64,000 nucleotides of DNA from Pirellulaceae bacterium (GCA_018402565.1 JAGYIQ010000007.1:310001-374000); one strand, 5' to 3'; shown: positions 1 to 9,099, numbered from the stretch's first letter. Made by a program: numbers and translations. The notes: generated by a model not told the origin, from the letters alone.

Positions 1-10
1 TTCACAGAGC

Positions 11-793
11 ATGCCGGAGCCGCAGTCGATGCAACGGGCTGCGGGACGAGGAGGTCGCTTACGGTTGGCGTGTTGGCGCACGTGGAGTCGGCGACTGCTG
101 GCCGTGTCCCTGCGACTATGGCTGGTCTCCATGGTGGCGGTCTCCTTGCTCATGGCGTATTTGGCGAATGCTCGACAACAGCGGCAGGTGGAGCTGGCGT
201 TCATCGAACAGCTCCGACAGCCGACGCCCCACCAGCCGACGCCCCAGCCATTGCGGATTGTTGCAGCCGCCGGACAAACCGGTCCGCAGTTCTACTGATC
301 GCCGGGCAATCAGGTAGTGGTCGACTACCGAGGCCCCGCATGGATCCGTCCACTAATGCAATGGGCGAAATGCGATTGGTTTGACCGAATCGTGCACCTG
401 GAACTACTTGACACAAAGCATCCTGAATGGTCCGCCTTTGCTGGCCTGAGCCAATTGGAAAACGTCACCTGGTCAAGAGTGAATCAACGGACGTTGGAGT
501 TGTTGGCAGCCGATTGGCAGCAGGCCCCCTCGGACCTGAGCCAACGCCAGCTATCCGTCACTGGCTATCGACTCCAGGGCCGGTTCATGCCGAGTGGCTT
601 GCGTTGGCAGAGATTCGTGGATGAATCGAGTTTGGCCGAGCAAGCAAAAAATGCCCAGCCAGCACACCTTGTCGAGGAGACGCAGACAGAGACTCTGTCG
701 ATTGAAGACTACCTGCAATCAATCCGTTCCCCGGAAGCCTGCTCGAACGATCCGGTGTTCCTGTGTCGCAGTCCAGCCAATGGTTCCGAGTAG
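11..793 (+). pseudogene. Membrane-anchored planctomycete protein split by an in-frame TGA
   Basis: Two stretches, 11-298 and 317-793, lie in the same frame and are separated only by TGA at 296-298 plus six sense codons. The first half has a basic N-terminus and one membrane helix (about residues 29-50, core SMVAVSLLMAY). Reading through the TGA gives ...GNQVVVDYRGPAWIRPLM..., which resembles the start of the extracytoplasmic part of planctomycete leucine-rich proteins (YDY...GPAWLRRL then FFDRIV..L). Continuity across the stop suggests one gene inactivated by a point mutation, or less likely two genes or a sequencing error. No catalytic motif is visible and the family assignment is weak. Confidence 0.55.
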
Positions 794-1009
794 CCCTTTG
801 TGAACACTCGGTTTGGGGTTGTCCCAAGCGGATAAACTCTATTGACCACGGCGGAAATCCGCGGCAACCGCCTGTCGGGCCCACCGCAAGTCCTGGCGTC
901 GATACACCGTATCCATAATTCTTGCCCCAATTTCCTGCTGGGAGCAAACATCGCCGGTCCTGGAAAATCCGACGAACAGCGGGTAAGATTCGCTCCGAGG
1001 AAATCCGTG

Positions 1010-1270
1010 ATGCAGCCCTATACGACCGATACGAGCCCGGAGGCGGAAGCCGTGCAATTGGAATTGATCCGGCGTATGCCTCCTGGCATGCGGGCCTGGA
1101 AGGCCTTGCAAATGTCCGCCCGGCTGATGCGCGAGTGCAAAGCTGCGATTGCGCGGAACAACCCCGATTTCACAACGCGGGAAATCGAAATTGAATTTAT
1201 CGCGTTAAATTATGGCAAAGAGTTGGCTGACGCCGTTGCTCGCTATCAGGCGGATCGCGACCATGGATAG
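1010..1270 (+). CDS. Small hypothetical protein paired with a nucleotidyltransferase-like gene
   Basis: An 86-aa soluble protein with no signal or membrane segment. The frame is open from 842, but ATG 1010 is preferred because GAGG at 997-1000 lies at good ribosome-binding distance. It has a mostly helical look (ELIRRMPPGMRAWKALQMSA; later IEIEFIALNYGKELADAV). Its last 8 bases overlap the start of the downstream nucleotidyltransferase-fold gene, so the two are probably translationally coupled. Small helical genes of this type often precede such nucleotidyltransferases, but the function is unknown. Confidence 0.75.
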   Translation: MQPYTTDTSPEAEAVQLELIRRMPPGMRAWKALQMSARLMRECKAAIARNNPDFTTREIEIEFIALNYGKELADAVARYQADRDHG

Positions 1271-1841
1271 TGCCGACGACTTAGTACTGGCCATTCGACC
1301 CATCAAATCAGTCTTGGAATCATTGAACATACGCTACTTTGTTGGCGGTAGTGTCGCCAGTTCGTACCATGGCGCCATGCGCAGTACAATGGACGTCGAC
1401 CTTGTTGCGGTGGTGTCCCTGGAGCAACTTGAATCGTTGCTGGCTGCGGTCACTGACGAGTTCTACGCGAGCGAAACCGCGATTCGAGCAGCCATCGTGA
1501 ACCGTACCTCGTTTAATTTGATACATCTGCCGACAAGTTTTAAGGTGGATGTCTTTGTCAGTCGAGGACGACCATTTGACGAGTCATCATTCGCCCGTGC
1601 AACCATTTGTCACATCGGTTCCCCTGAAAATGGCGTTGAAGTTCCAATCGCATCTGTCGAAGACATTGTGGCAGCAAAATTGGATTGGTATCGTATCGGT
1701 GATGAGGCGTCGGAGCGACAATGGAACGACATGACACGTCTTGTTCAATTGCATGAAACGCGAATCGATTGGAAATACCTGCACTCGGTAGCGGCTGAAA
1801 TCGGTGTCTCTGATTTACTTGAACGATTGAAAGGTCAATGA
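1263..1841 (+). CDS. Nucleotidyltransferase-fold protein
   Basis: A 192-aa protein. The N-terminal part carries the hallmark of minimal or AbiEii-like nucleotidyltransferases: YFVGGSVASSYHG (GG...S, about residues 26-38) followed by STMDVDLV (DxD metal-binding pair, about 42-49), then FKVDVFVSRG as a third acidic strand. Such proteins transfer nucleotides to proteins or RNA and are often one half of toxin-antitoxin or abortive-infection pairs. ATG 1263 is chosen over the upstream in-frame codon at 1212 because it gives the usual length and an 8-base overlap with the preceding stop. The target is unknown. Confidence 0.75.
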   Translation: MDSADDLVLAIRPIKSVLESLNIRYFVGGSVASSYHGAMRSTMDVDLVAVVSLEQLESLLAAVTDEFYASETAIRAAIVNRTSFNLIHLPTSFKVDVFVSRGRPFDESSFARATICHIGSPENGVEVPIASVEDIVAAKLDWYRIGDEASERQWNDMTRLVQLHETRIDWKYLHSVAAEIGVSDLLERLKGQ

Positions 1842-1929
1842 AATCGGCGAGGCTATCCGTTAGACTTGATCGATGGCCTGTCGGTGCAATGGGGTGTGGG
1901 CGACGTATCCTGACTGCAAACACGAGTGG

Positions 1930-4900
1930 ATGACCATGTCACAAACAAATTCCCAACGGAGTGCACTGGAGTTGATTGTTGATGTTCTGTTGGGTCGCAG
2001 GTCATGGATCGGCAGAGAAGGGGTATGGGCGAGCGTTGGTGGGCTTGTGCTGTGCTGCCTGACGCTGGGGGTGGGTGGGGTGGCGGCGGACGAAGTTTCC
2101 GCGGCATGGTCTGAGGATGAAAGGCGAGCGGAACGGCCGAATGTGATCTTTGCCTTTGCCGACGATTGGGGACGCTTGGCGGGAGCTTACGCGGCTTTGG
2201 ACCAGGCGCCCGGCTTGAACTCGGTGGTGCAAACACCCCATATCGATCGCATCGCCAGCGGCGGGGTGTTGTTTCGCCACGCGTTTGTCAGCGCGCCGTC
2301 CTGCACGCCCTGCCGCAGTTCGCTGCTGTCGGGGCAGCATTTTTGGCGGACGGGTCGAGGAGCGATTCTGCAAGGAGCGGTCTGGGATCCAACCATCCCG
2401 GCGTTTCCCGTGTTGCTCAAGGATTCGGGTTACCACATCGGCAAGACCTTCAAGGTCTGGAGCCCCGGTGTACCGATCGATGCACCGTTCGGTGGGCAGG
2501 CTCACAGCTATGAGAAAGCCGGCCGGCGATTCAATCAGTTCTCGCAACAAGTCACGCGGATGGTCGCTGAAGGCCAAGAACTGTCAGCCGCCAAAGAGAC
2601 GCTGTACGAAGAGGTGCGTGGCAACTTTCGGCAGATGGTGGCAGACTGCCCAGCAGGCCAGCCGTTTTTCTACTGGTTCGGACCCACCAATGTGCATCGG
2701 ACATGGGTCCGCGGTTCGGGGCAGAAACTCTGGAACATCGATCCGGCCACCTTGCAAGGCAAGCTGCCGCCCTTCTTACCCGACGTGCCCGAAGTCCGCG
2801 AAGACATGGCGGATTACTTGGGAGAGATCGCAGCATTCGATGCGGCGATCGGCGCATTGCTGGAGGAGTTGGATCGGACAGGCCAAGCCCACAACACGCT
2901 GTGGGTGATCAGTGGGGATCATGGCCCGCCCGGCTTCCCCTCGGGCAAGTGCAACCTCTACGACTTCGGCTCGGCGGTACCGCTGGTGATCGCCGGTCCG
3001 GGGATCCCCGGCGGTCGTGTGGTCGATGATTTCACGACCTTACCCGACCTGGCGCCCACATTCCTGGAGGCCGCCGGTGTCCCCATCCCCGACGTCATGA
3101 CGGCGCGGAGTTTGTGGCCCACGCTGCGCAGCGAACAAATCGGGCAAGTAGACAAACAACGCACGCTGGCCTTCATGGGCCGCGAACGCCATGTCGAGAT
3201 GGCGCGGGCGGGCAATCTGCCTTATCCGCAACGTGCCATTCGTTCGGATCACTATGCTTATATCATCAACTTCGAACCCGACCGCCATCCATTGGGCGAT
3301 CCCTATCATTTGGACAGCCAACAGGAACCCGACTTCGCGGAACTGGAGCAGTCGACCTTCGTTACGCTGCCAGACGAAGATGCCGGCCCCACCAAGGCCT
3401 GGTTAGTCACCCATCGGCACGATCCCCAATGGCGGCCCTACTTCCAACGCGCCTACGGCAAACGTCCCGGCGAGGAGCTGTACGACATCCGGCGTGATCC
3501 GCACCAAATGCAAAACTTGGCCGCCGATCCCGCCTATGCGCCGGTCCGCGCCAGCCTGCGGCAACGCCTATTGGCGGAGCTGACCGAAACGGGTGATCCG
3601 CGGGTGACGGGCGACGGCCGCTACTTCGAGGAACCTCCGCTGGCGGGCCCGCTGCCGGAGGATGTCCCACAACCGAATCGGCAAAGACGTCGGACGCCGT
3701 CACAGACACCTGGCACTGTTCCAACATCGACAGAAAGCAACTTAGCAGCGACCGACCAGCGGCCACCGAACGTGGTCGTGATCTTCTGCGACGATCTGGG
3801 ATACGGAGACTTGGGTTGCTTTGGCCATCCCACGATTCGCACGCCACAGCTGGATCGTTTGGCAGCGGAGGGGCAGAAGTGGACCAGCTTCTACGTCGCC
3901 GATCCGGTGTGTACCCCCAGTCGCGCTGGACTACTTACCGGCCGCTATCCGATTCGCAACGGCATGACCAGCGCCCCGCAGCCGGTGCTGTTTCCTAACT
4001 CGCAGGGCGGGCTGCCGGCCGAGGAAGTCACGCTGGCGGAACTGCTCAAACAACGCGACTACGCCACGGGGTGTTTCGGCAAGTGGCACTTGGGACATCG
4101 TCCGCCTTACCTGCCGACCACGCAGGGCTTCGACACGTACTTTGGCATTCCCTATTCGAACGACATGGACGCGACCCCGGACGCGCGCGAGTACCACCGG
4201 CGTTCTCGCGGCGAAGCCAATTTTCAACCGCCCACCGAGTGGTTCAACGTTCCCTTGATGCGGGATACGGAGATTATCGAGCGACCTGCGGATCAACGGA
4301 CAATCACCCAACGTTATACCGATGAAGCGATCGCCTTCATTCGGCAGCACAAATCGCAGCCGTTCTTTGTCTACTTGGCCCACAACATGCCGCACATTCC
4401 CTTGTTGGCATCGGACGCCTTTCAAGGCCGCAGTCCACGCGGCTTGTATGGGGATGTTGTCGAAGAACTGGATCTTCATGTCGGGCGGTTGGTGGAGACA
4501 CTGCGGGAAGAGGGCTTGGCGGAGCGGACCTTGGTCGTGTTCACATCGGACAACGGGCCGTGGTTGTCGTTTCAATTGCAGGGTGGTTCGGCTGGGCCGC
4601 TCCGCGCGGGCAAAGGCACAACCTTCGAGGGTGGGCAACGAGTGCCGACGGTGTTCTGGTGGCCAGGCACGATCCCGGCCGGGACGACCGTGACCGACAT
4701 GGGCAGCACCCTGGATCTGATGGCCACCGTCGCTGGCTTGACGGGCACGACCTTGCCAGCGGATCGGACCTTGGACAGTTACGATTTGACGCCCGCACTG
4801 ACGGGAAGCGGGCCGAGTCCACGGAAGGAGTTCTTTTATTGGACTCGAGCCAAGCTGCATGCGGTGCGTGTGGGTCCCTACAAATTGCACGTGCACCAGC

Positions 4901-5091
4901 GGCAACCGTTGAACTACGGACAGTCCCGTGACTTGGAGACGCCGGAGTTGTATCACGTCGAGCATGACGTGAGCGAGCAGTTCGATATTGCTGCCGAGCA
5001 CCCCGAATTGGTCGCGCAGCTGTTGGAGCGACTCCAGGCCCACCAAGCCAGCATCGTCCCAGTGCCCGACCAATTGGCGGAGCGTCAATAG
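1930..5091 (+). CDS. Secreted double-domain sulfatase (two formylglycine sulfatase domains in one chain)
   Basis: About 1053 aa from ATG 1930 (1873 and 1936 are alternatives; no strong ribosome-binding site decides). A hydrophobic signal segment (VGGLVLCCLTLGVGGVAADE) precedes two complete sulfatase domains. Domain 1 has the metal-binding ADDWGR and the formylglycine site CTPCR (Cys about 125), and looks closest to sulfamidase-like sulfatases. Domain 2 starts near residue 617 (NVVVIFCDDLGYGDLG), has CTPSR (Cys about 661), then GKWHLG and TSDNGPW. Both need Cys-to-formylglycine maturation. They should hydrolyse sulfate esters or N-sulfates of polysaccharides outside the cytoplasm. A linker rich in Pro, Gln and Thr joins them. 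One-chain tandem sulfatases are unusual; these are normally separate genes. Confidence 0.9.
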   Translation: MTMSQTNSQRSALELIVDVLLGRRSWIGREGVWASVGGLVLCCLTLGVGGVAADEVSAAWSEDERRAERPNVIFAFADDWGRLAGAYAALDQAPGLNSVVQTPHIDRIASGGVLFRHAFVSAPSCTPCRSSLLSGQHFWRTGRGAILQGAVWDPTIPAFPVLLKDSGYHIGKTFKVWSPGVPIDAPFGGQAHSYEKAGRRFNQFSQQVTRMVAEGQELSAAKETLYEEVRGNFRQMVADCPAGQPFFYWFGPTNVHRTWVRGSGQKLWNIDPATLQGKLPPFLPDVPEVREDMADYLGEIAAFDAAIGALLEELDRTGQAHNTLWVISGDHGPPGFPSGKCNLYDFGSAVPLVIAGPGIPGGRVVDDFTTLPDLAPTFLEAAGVPIPDVMTARSLWPTLRSEQIGQVDKQRTLAFMGRERHVEMARAGNLPYPQRAIRSDHYAYIINFEPDRHPLGDPYHLDSQQEPDFAELEQSTFVTLPDEDAGPTKAWLVTHRHDPQWRPYFQRAYGKRPGEELYDIRRDPHQMQNLAADPAYAPVRASLRQRLLAELTETGDPRVTGDGRYFEEPPLAGPLPEDVPQPNRQRRRTPSQTPGTVPTSTESNLAATDQRPPNVVVIFCDDLGYGDLGCFGHPTIRTPQLDRLAAEGQKWTSFYVADPVCTPSRAGLLTGRYPIRNGMTSAPQPVLFPNSQGGLPAEEVTLAELLKQRDYATGCFGKWHLGHRPPYLPTTQGFDTYFGIPYSNDMDATPDAREYHRRSRGEANFQPPTEWFNVPLMRDTEIIERPADQRTITQRYTDEAIAFIRQHKSQPFFVYLAHNMPHIPLLASDAFQGRSPRGLYGDVVEELDLHVGRLVETLREEGLAERTLVVFTSDNGPWLSFQLQGGSAGPLRAGKGTTFEGGQRVPTVFWWPGTIPAGTTVTDMGSTLDLMATVAGLTGTTLPADRTLDSYDLTPALTGSGPSPRKEFFYWTRAKLHAVRVGPYKLHVHQRQPLNYGQSRDLETPELYHVEHDVSEQFDIAAEHPELVAQLLERLQAHQASIVPVPDQLAERQ

Positions 5092-5369
5092 CTCGGTGAG
5101 GATGTTTGTCCGAGACATCGCTCGTCGCGTTACGGGTGGGCATTGTATCGGCAAAGAAATGTTCGGGCGTCCCCGAATCTGCGAGCGATCCACGGTTCCA
5201 TATCGATTCCGCAGCTCCAGTTGCGTCCCTGTGGATAGCGCCTGTTTTACTTGCAGAAACCAGGCAATTGCCCTTGAACGGATCTCCAATCGATTGAATT
5301 GAGCAGTTTTTCTGGTACAATTTCTAGCGATCAAGGGAATCAAATTTCCGATCAGCGTCAGCCAAATTT
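5092..5369. other. Intergenic region after the sulfatase gene
   Basis: No gene or clear terminator seen. It probably holds the promoter of the DUF1592 gene; an AT-rich patch lies around 5305-5350. Confidence 0.4.
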
Positions 5370-5389
5370 CCTATCAGCAGGCTGATAGG
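5370..5389. promoter_or_regulatory. Perfect 20-bp palindrome upstream of the DUF1592 gene
   Basis: CCTATCAGC (5370-5378), AG, GCTGATAGG (5381-5389): 9-bp arms around 2 bases, 19 bp before the ATG at 5409. A 2-base gap favours a dimeric repressor or activator site over an RNA hairpin. A partial echo (ATCAGCGTCAGCC) lies just upstream near 5351. No regulator gene is adjacent. Confidence 0.5.
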
Positions 5390-5408
5390 AGACATTGAGG
5401 ACAGGAAA

Positions 5409-7901
5409 ATGAAACACCGGAAGTCTTCACTCGTGGTGCTGGTTATGGTCAGCATCGGCTTCGCGCGAATCGCCTACAGTGCCGATTCGTTTGACGCGTT
5501 TCTCGCCAGGCATTGCATTCAGTGTCATGGACCGCAGAAGGAAGAAGGGGATATTCGGTTCGATACACTGTCTCGGGATTTTAAGGCTGGTGTGGACACG
5601 CACCACTGGGCCGAGGCACTTGAAAAGGTGAACAGCGGGGAGATGCCACCTCAGAGTGAGCAGCAGCCGACTCAGCAGGAAATCGCCGAGTTTGTCGCGC
5701 AACTGGATGCCAGAATGAAAGAGGGCCGGGCTGCGAGGATGGCAGCGAGGCCAGTAGTCGCCCATTATCGGTTGAGCCGAAAGGAATATCAGAACACGGT
5801 CTATGACTTGCTCGGGGTGCGTTACGATCCCACCAAGCCAGGCCAACTGAACGAAGACACACTCTGGCACGGATTTGAACGCATTGGGTCGGAGCTGTCG
5901 CTCTCGCCGTCACATATGGACCGCTATTACCTTGCCGCTGAGATCGTGCTCGACCGTGTCTTGCCGACTGACAGCGTGGGGCCTCGTAAGGTCCGCCGGA
6001 CCGCAGCGGATTTACTGCCAGGTGGTGGGAAGACGCAACAGGAGGCGCTGGACCGCTTCGGCATCGAGCGACCGCTGCGTTGCGTGATCTACCCCGGTGC
6101 GTCTCCGAACGCTGGACCTGTGGCGTTCTCTTCAGGGTGGCTCGGGCCAGGCATCGGTCCGGAGCACAGCGGACTCTACAAAGTTCGCATCCAGGCCAGC
6201 GGAATTCGTCCGCCAGGCGGCCAAACGGCTCGCCTGAGCATTGGCATTCCGGGAGATGGTGAAAACCCGATTGCCACTCGGCTCATCGGTATTGATATTA
6301 CGGCACCGGAGGACAGTCCTGAGGTCTATGAGTCGGAGTTGTTGCTCGAAATGCCGCTGGGGCTGCGCTTCAATCTGGAGGCCAGCCATCAGGTGACAGG
6401 ATTGCACTTCCACAGGTTGTACCAGAGCACGATTTTTACGCATAGCAGCGAGACACTGGTCACCTCTCCATCATTCCCGCAATTGTTCGATGACAAAGGA
6501 AACGGCCTTTACTCACTGGCGCTCATCGACTGGATCGAATGGGAGGGGCCGCTGTTGTCCGAGGAGGAAAAAGCTCGGCGGGAGGGGCTGCTACCGCCTG
6601 ATGACGCAACGCCCGAAATGGTGGCGGAGTATTTGCAGCGTTTCGCCGAACGAGCCTGGCGTCGGCCAGTGAATCGGCAGGAATTGGAGCGGTATTTGCA
6701 CGCCTACCGCGCCGAGCGCGAGTTGGGCGAGAAGCTGGCCGATGCCTATCGGGTCGCCTTGCAAGGCGTACTCACGTCCAGGCATTTCATTTATCTCGTA
6801 GAAGGCGACCAGGTGGCCCGCAAATGGCTGACCGACTCGGAACTCGCCTCACGGCTTTCGTATTTCCTGTGGAGTTCGATGCCGGATGATGGCTTATTGG
6901 CTGCGGCTCGAGATAATTCGCTGAGCGAGGTACGGCAGACATCCAGTCCATCGAATCCGCCATCGGACAGTCTGTCCATCGTGCTTGAGCGAGAAGTGGA
7001 CCGGATGCTTGCCGATGGCAGGGTGAACCGCTTCGTCGAAGACTTTGCACGGCAGTGGTTGCAATTGCACCGAGTCGGCATGTTCCCGCCGGATAAGAAT
7101 CTCTACCCGAACTACGAGGCATGGCTGGAGACCAGCCTGAAGGCTGAACCGGTCGAGTTTTTCCGCGAACTGTTCGACAAGAACCTGCCTGTGGATGAGT
7201 TCATCGACTCCGACTGGACGATGGCCAATGCTCGGCTCTGTGAATTCTACGGTCTGCCAGAGCCGACGACTGGTGGCTTTCAGCGTGTTTCACTCAAGCC
7301 CGAGCATCATCGCGGCGGTCTGTTGACGATGGGCGCGGTGCTCGGCCTGACCTCCGACGGCACGCGCCATCGCCCAGTGCATCGCGGTGTCTGGCTCAGT
7401 GAAGTGATGTTCAACAAGACGCCACCACCGCCTCCGGCCAACGTCGATCCGATCGAGCCCAATCCACCGCAAAGCCCAAAAGCGACGATTCGCGAGAAGC
7501 TTGCCGCGCATGCACAGCACGCCAACTGTGCGGCTTGTCATCAAAGAATTGATCCCCTCGGATTCGCGATGGAACAGTATGACGCGATTGGTCAGTGGCG
7601 AACACACGAACGCGTTCTGTCGGGGACCGGTGACGATCCAGTGGTCGATGCGTCGGGTGTGATGCCCGATGGTCGTTCCTACGGCGACGTCGTCCAATTC
7701 AAACAATTCCTGCTGGAGGACCGCGAAAAGATTGCCCGAGCGTTCATTGAGCATCTCTGCACCTACGCACTTCGCCGCGTGTTGACGGTGGATGACGCGG
7801 ATGATATCCAGTCGATTGCCGCAGAGGCAAGGAAAAGCCAGTATCGCGTAAAGGACATCGTTCGTGCCGTGGCGCTGTCGGAGTTGATGAGGAAACGGTA
7901 G
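5409..7901 (+). CDS. PSD1-type planctomycete cytochrome, DUF1587/DUF1592/DUF1588/DUF1585 protein
   Basis: An 830-aa exported protein: signal peptide in the first 25 residues, then a first haem site CIQCH (residues 36-40) with the GDIRFDTL that follows it in planctomycete cytochrome domains. Next come a DUF1587-like segment (YRLSRKEYQNTVYDLLGV), the DUF1592 core (RAWRRPVNRQELERYLH; SELASRLSYFLWSSMPDD), DUF1588 (HRGGLLTMGAVLGLTSDGTR; HRPVHRGVW) and a C-terminal DUF1585 part. A second haem-like site CAACH (707-711) is followed by RIDPLGFAMEQYD. These proteins are periplasmic and abundant in planctomycetes, usually next to a DUF1552 gene, as here; their reaction is unknown. The start follows GAGG at 5397-5400. 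Confidence 0.92.
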   Translation: MKHRKSSLVVLVMVSIGFARIAYSADSFDAFLARHCIQCHGPQKEEGDIRFDTLSRDFKAGVDTHHWAEALEKVNSGEMPPQSEQQPTQQEIAEFVAQLDARMKEGRAARMAARPVVAHYRLSRKEYQNTVYDLLGVRYDPTKPGQLNEDTLWHGFERIGSELSLSPSHMDRYYLAAEIVLDRVLPTDSVGPRKVRRTAADLLPGGGKTQQEALDRFGIERPLRCVIYPGASPNAGPVAFSSGWLGPGIGPEHSGLYKVRIQASGIRPPGGQTARLSIGIPGDGENPIATRLIGIDITAPEDSPEVYESELLLEMPLGLRFNLEASHQVTGLHFHRLYQSTIFTHSSETLVTSPSFPQLFDDKGNGLYSLALIDWIEWEGPLLSEEEKARREGLLPPDDATPEMVAEYLQRFAERAWRRPVNRQELERYLHAYRAERELGEKLADAYRVALQGVLTSRHFIYLVEGDQVARKWLTDSELASRLSYFLWSSMPDDGLLAAARDNSLSEVRQTSSPSNPPSDSLSIVLEREVDRMLADGRVNRFVEDFARQWLQLHRVGMFPPDKNLYPNYEAWLETSLKAEPVEFFRELFDKNLPVDEFIDSDWTMANARLCEFYGLPEPTTGGFQRVSLKPEHHRGGLLTMGAVLGLTSDGTRHRPVHRGVWLSEVMFNKTPPPPPANVDPIEPNPPQSPKATIREKLAAHAQHANCAACHQRIDPLGFAMEQYDAIGQWRTHERVLSGTGDDPVVDASGVMPDGRSYGDVVQFKQFLLEDREKIARAFIEHLCTYALRRVLTVDDADDIQSIAAEARKSQYRVKDIVRAVALSELMRKR

Positions 7902-7907
7902 CCGAAG

Positions 7908-8560
7908 AGAATGATTAATGAGTAATGGAGATTGGAAAATGCAGAATGAAGGGCAGGTGGGCGGTCGCATGTCCTTGTTTTTGGAGCTGATGCGGAAGTG
8001 TAGGGCGGGAATGATTAATGAGTAATGGAGATTGGAAAATGCAGAATGACGGCAGGAGGGAGGTCGCATGTCCTTGTTTTTGGAGCTGATGCGGAAGTGT
8101 AGGACGGGAATGATTAATGAGTAATGGAGATTGGAAAATGCGGAATGAAGGCAGGAGAGGAGTCGCATGTCCTTGTTTTTGGAGCTGATGCGGAAGTGTA
8201 GGGCGAGAATGATTAATGAGTAATGGAGATTGGAAAATGCGGAATGAAGGCAGGAGAGGAGTCGCATGTCCTTGTTTTTGGAGCTGATGCGGAAGTGTAG
8301 GGCGAGAATGATTGATGAGTAATGGAGATTGGAAAATGCGGAATGAAGGCAGGAGAGGAGTCGCATGTCCTTGTTTTTGGAGCGGATGCGGAAGTGTAGG
8401 GCGGGAATGATTAATGAGTAATGGAGATTGGAAAATGCGGAGTGATGGCAGGAGGGAGGTCGCATGTCCTTGTTTTTGGAGCGGATGCGGAAGTGTAGGG
8501 TGGGAATGATTGATGAGTAATGGAGATTGGAAAATGCAGAATGAAGGGCAAGGGTCCATG
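7908..8560. repeat. 99-bp tandem repeat array, about 7 copies
   Basis: The motif ATGATTAATGAGTAATGGAG recurs at 7911, 8011, 8110, 8209, 8308, 8407 and 8506, a spacing of 100 once and then 99 exactly. Each unit continues through GATTGGAAAATGC to TGTCCTTGTTTTTGGAGC. The last unit runs into the four-helix-bundle gene. Because 99 is 33 codons, the minus strand stays open in two frames across the whole array; I treat those long frames as artefacts. The unit start is the same sequence as the left end of the element at 8504-9060. Confidence 0.9.
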
Positions 8561-9060
8561 CGAAAGGGTGCAGATATTGAAGAACGCTTGCTGGATTTTG
8601 CAGTTCGTGTTGGACGGGCAATTGATGCTCTTCCAGATACTCGACTTGGGCGACACATTGCTGGGCAGTTCGTCCGGTCGGGAACGTCACCGGCTCCCAA
8701 CTATGCCGAGGCATGTGCAGCCGAAAGTAAGCGAGACTTCATTCACAAGCTTGGAATTGTGCTCAAAGAGCTCCGAGAAAGTTCAGTTTGGATAAGCTTG
8801 ATTGTCAAGTCAGAGTTGATACCGGAACAACGACTCGAACTACTGCGTGAGGAATGCGATCAGCTCTGCAAGATCATTGCTAAATCGCTGGTCACGGCGA
8901 AGTCAAGCCAGTCACGCAATACTAAACCGCAAAACCAATAATTGATAAGTAATGGAGAATATACAATGCAAATTGAAAACTACGAGGAAAACTCACTCAC
9001 CGGCAGTGAGTCCGCCTGACCATTTTGCATTCTCCAATTTCCATTAATCATTAATCATTC
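8504..9060. mobile_element. Inverted-repeat-bounded unit carrying a four-helix-bundle gene
   Basis: The 40 bases at 8504-8543 match the reverse complement of 9021-9060 at about 35 positions (shared parts ATTGG and AATGCA-AATG). The unit is about 557 bp and contains one gene. A further direct copy of the end sequence lies just after the gene stop (about 8941-8985). No target duplication is obvious and no transposase is present. It lies between the DUF1592 and DUF1552 genes, which are usually adjacent, consistent with insertion into that locus. Confidence 0.6.
8558..8941 (+). CDS. Four-helix-bundle protein (S23 / 23S rRNA intervening-sequence / Avd-like)
   Basis: 127 aa from ATG 8558; the frame is open from 8510, but those extra 16 residues are translated repeat sequence. 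Family marks: ERLLDFAVRVGRAIDALPDT, then GRHIAGQFVRSGTSPAPNYAEA, then KRDFIHKLGIVLKELRES and the terminal helix with ECDQLCKIIAKSL. This is the TIGR02436-type family, known from intervening sequences of 23S rRNA genes and related to the Avd accessory proteins of diversity-generating retroelements. No reverse transcriptase or rRNA is nearby, so this is an orphan member. Its role is unknown; nucleic-acid binding is likely from the family. Confidence 0.88.
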   Translation: MRKGADIEERLLDFAVRVGRAIDALPDTRLGRHIAGQFVRSGTSPAPNYAEACAAESKRDFIHKLGIVLKELRESSVWISLIVKSELIPEQRLELLREECDQLCKIIAKSLVTAKSSQSRNTKPQNQ

Positions 9061-9099
9061 CCGCCGCTCTCCCACTAACTAAAAGCGAAAGATTTACCC

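Noticed and set aside
3931..5343. 470-codon frame on the minus strand opposite the sulfatase
   Set aside because: Antisense shadow of a well-supported GC-rich gene.
7290..8714. Long minus-strand frame of 474 codons, and a second of 261 codons (7915-8700), over the 99-bp array
   Set aside because: Open only because the repeat is 33 codons long; repeated peptides, overlap with the DUF1592 gene and no family features.
8558..8941. Avd of a diversity-generating retroelement
   Set aside because: No reverse transcriptase or template/variable repeats with adenine-directed differences nearby.
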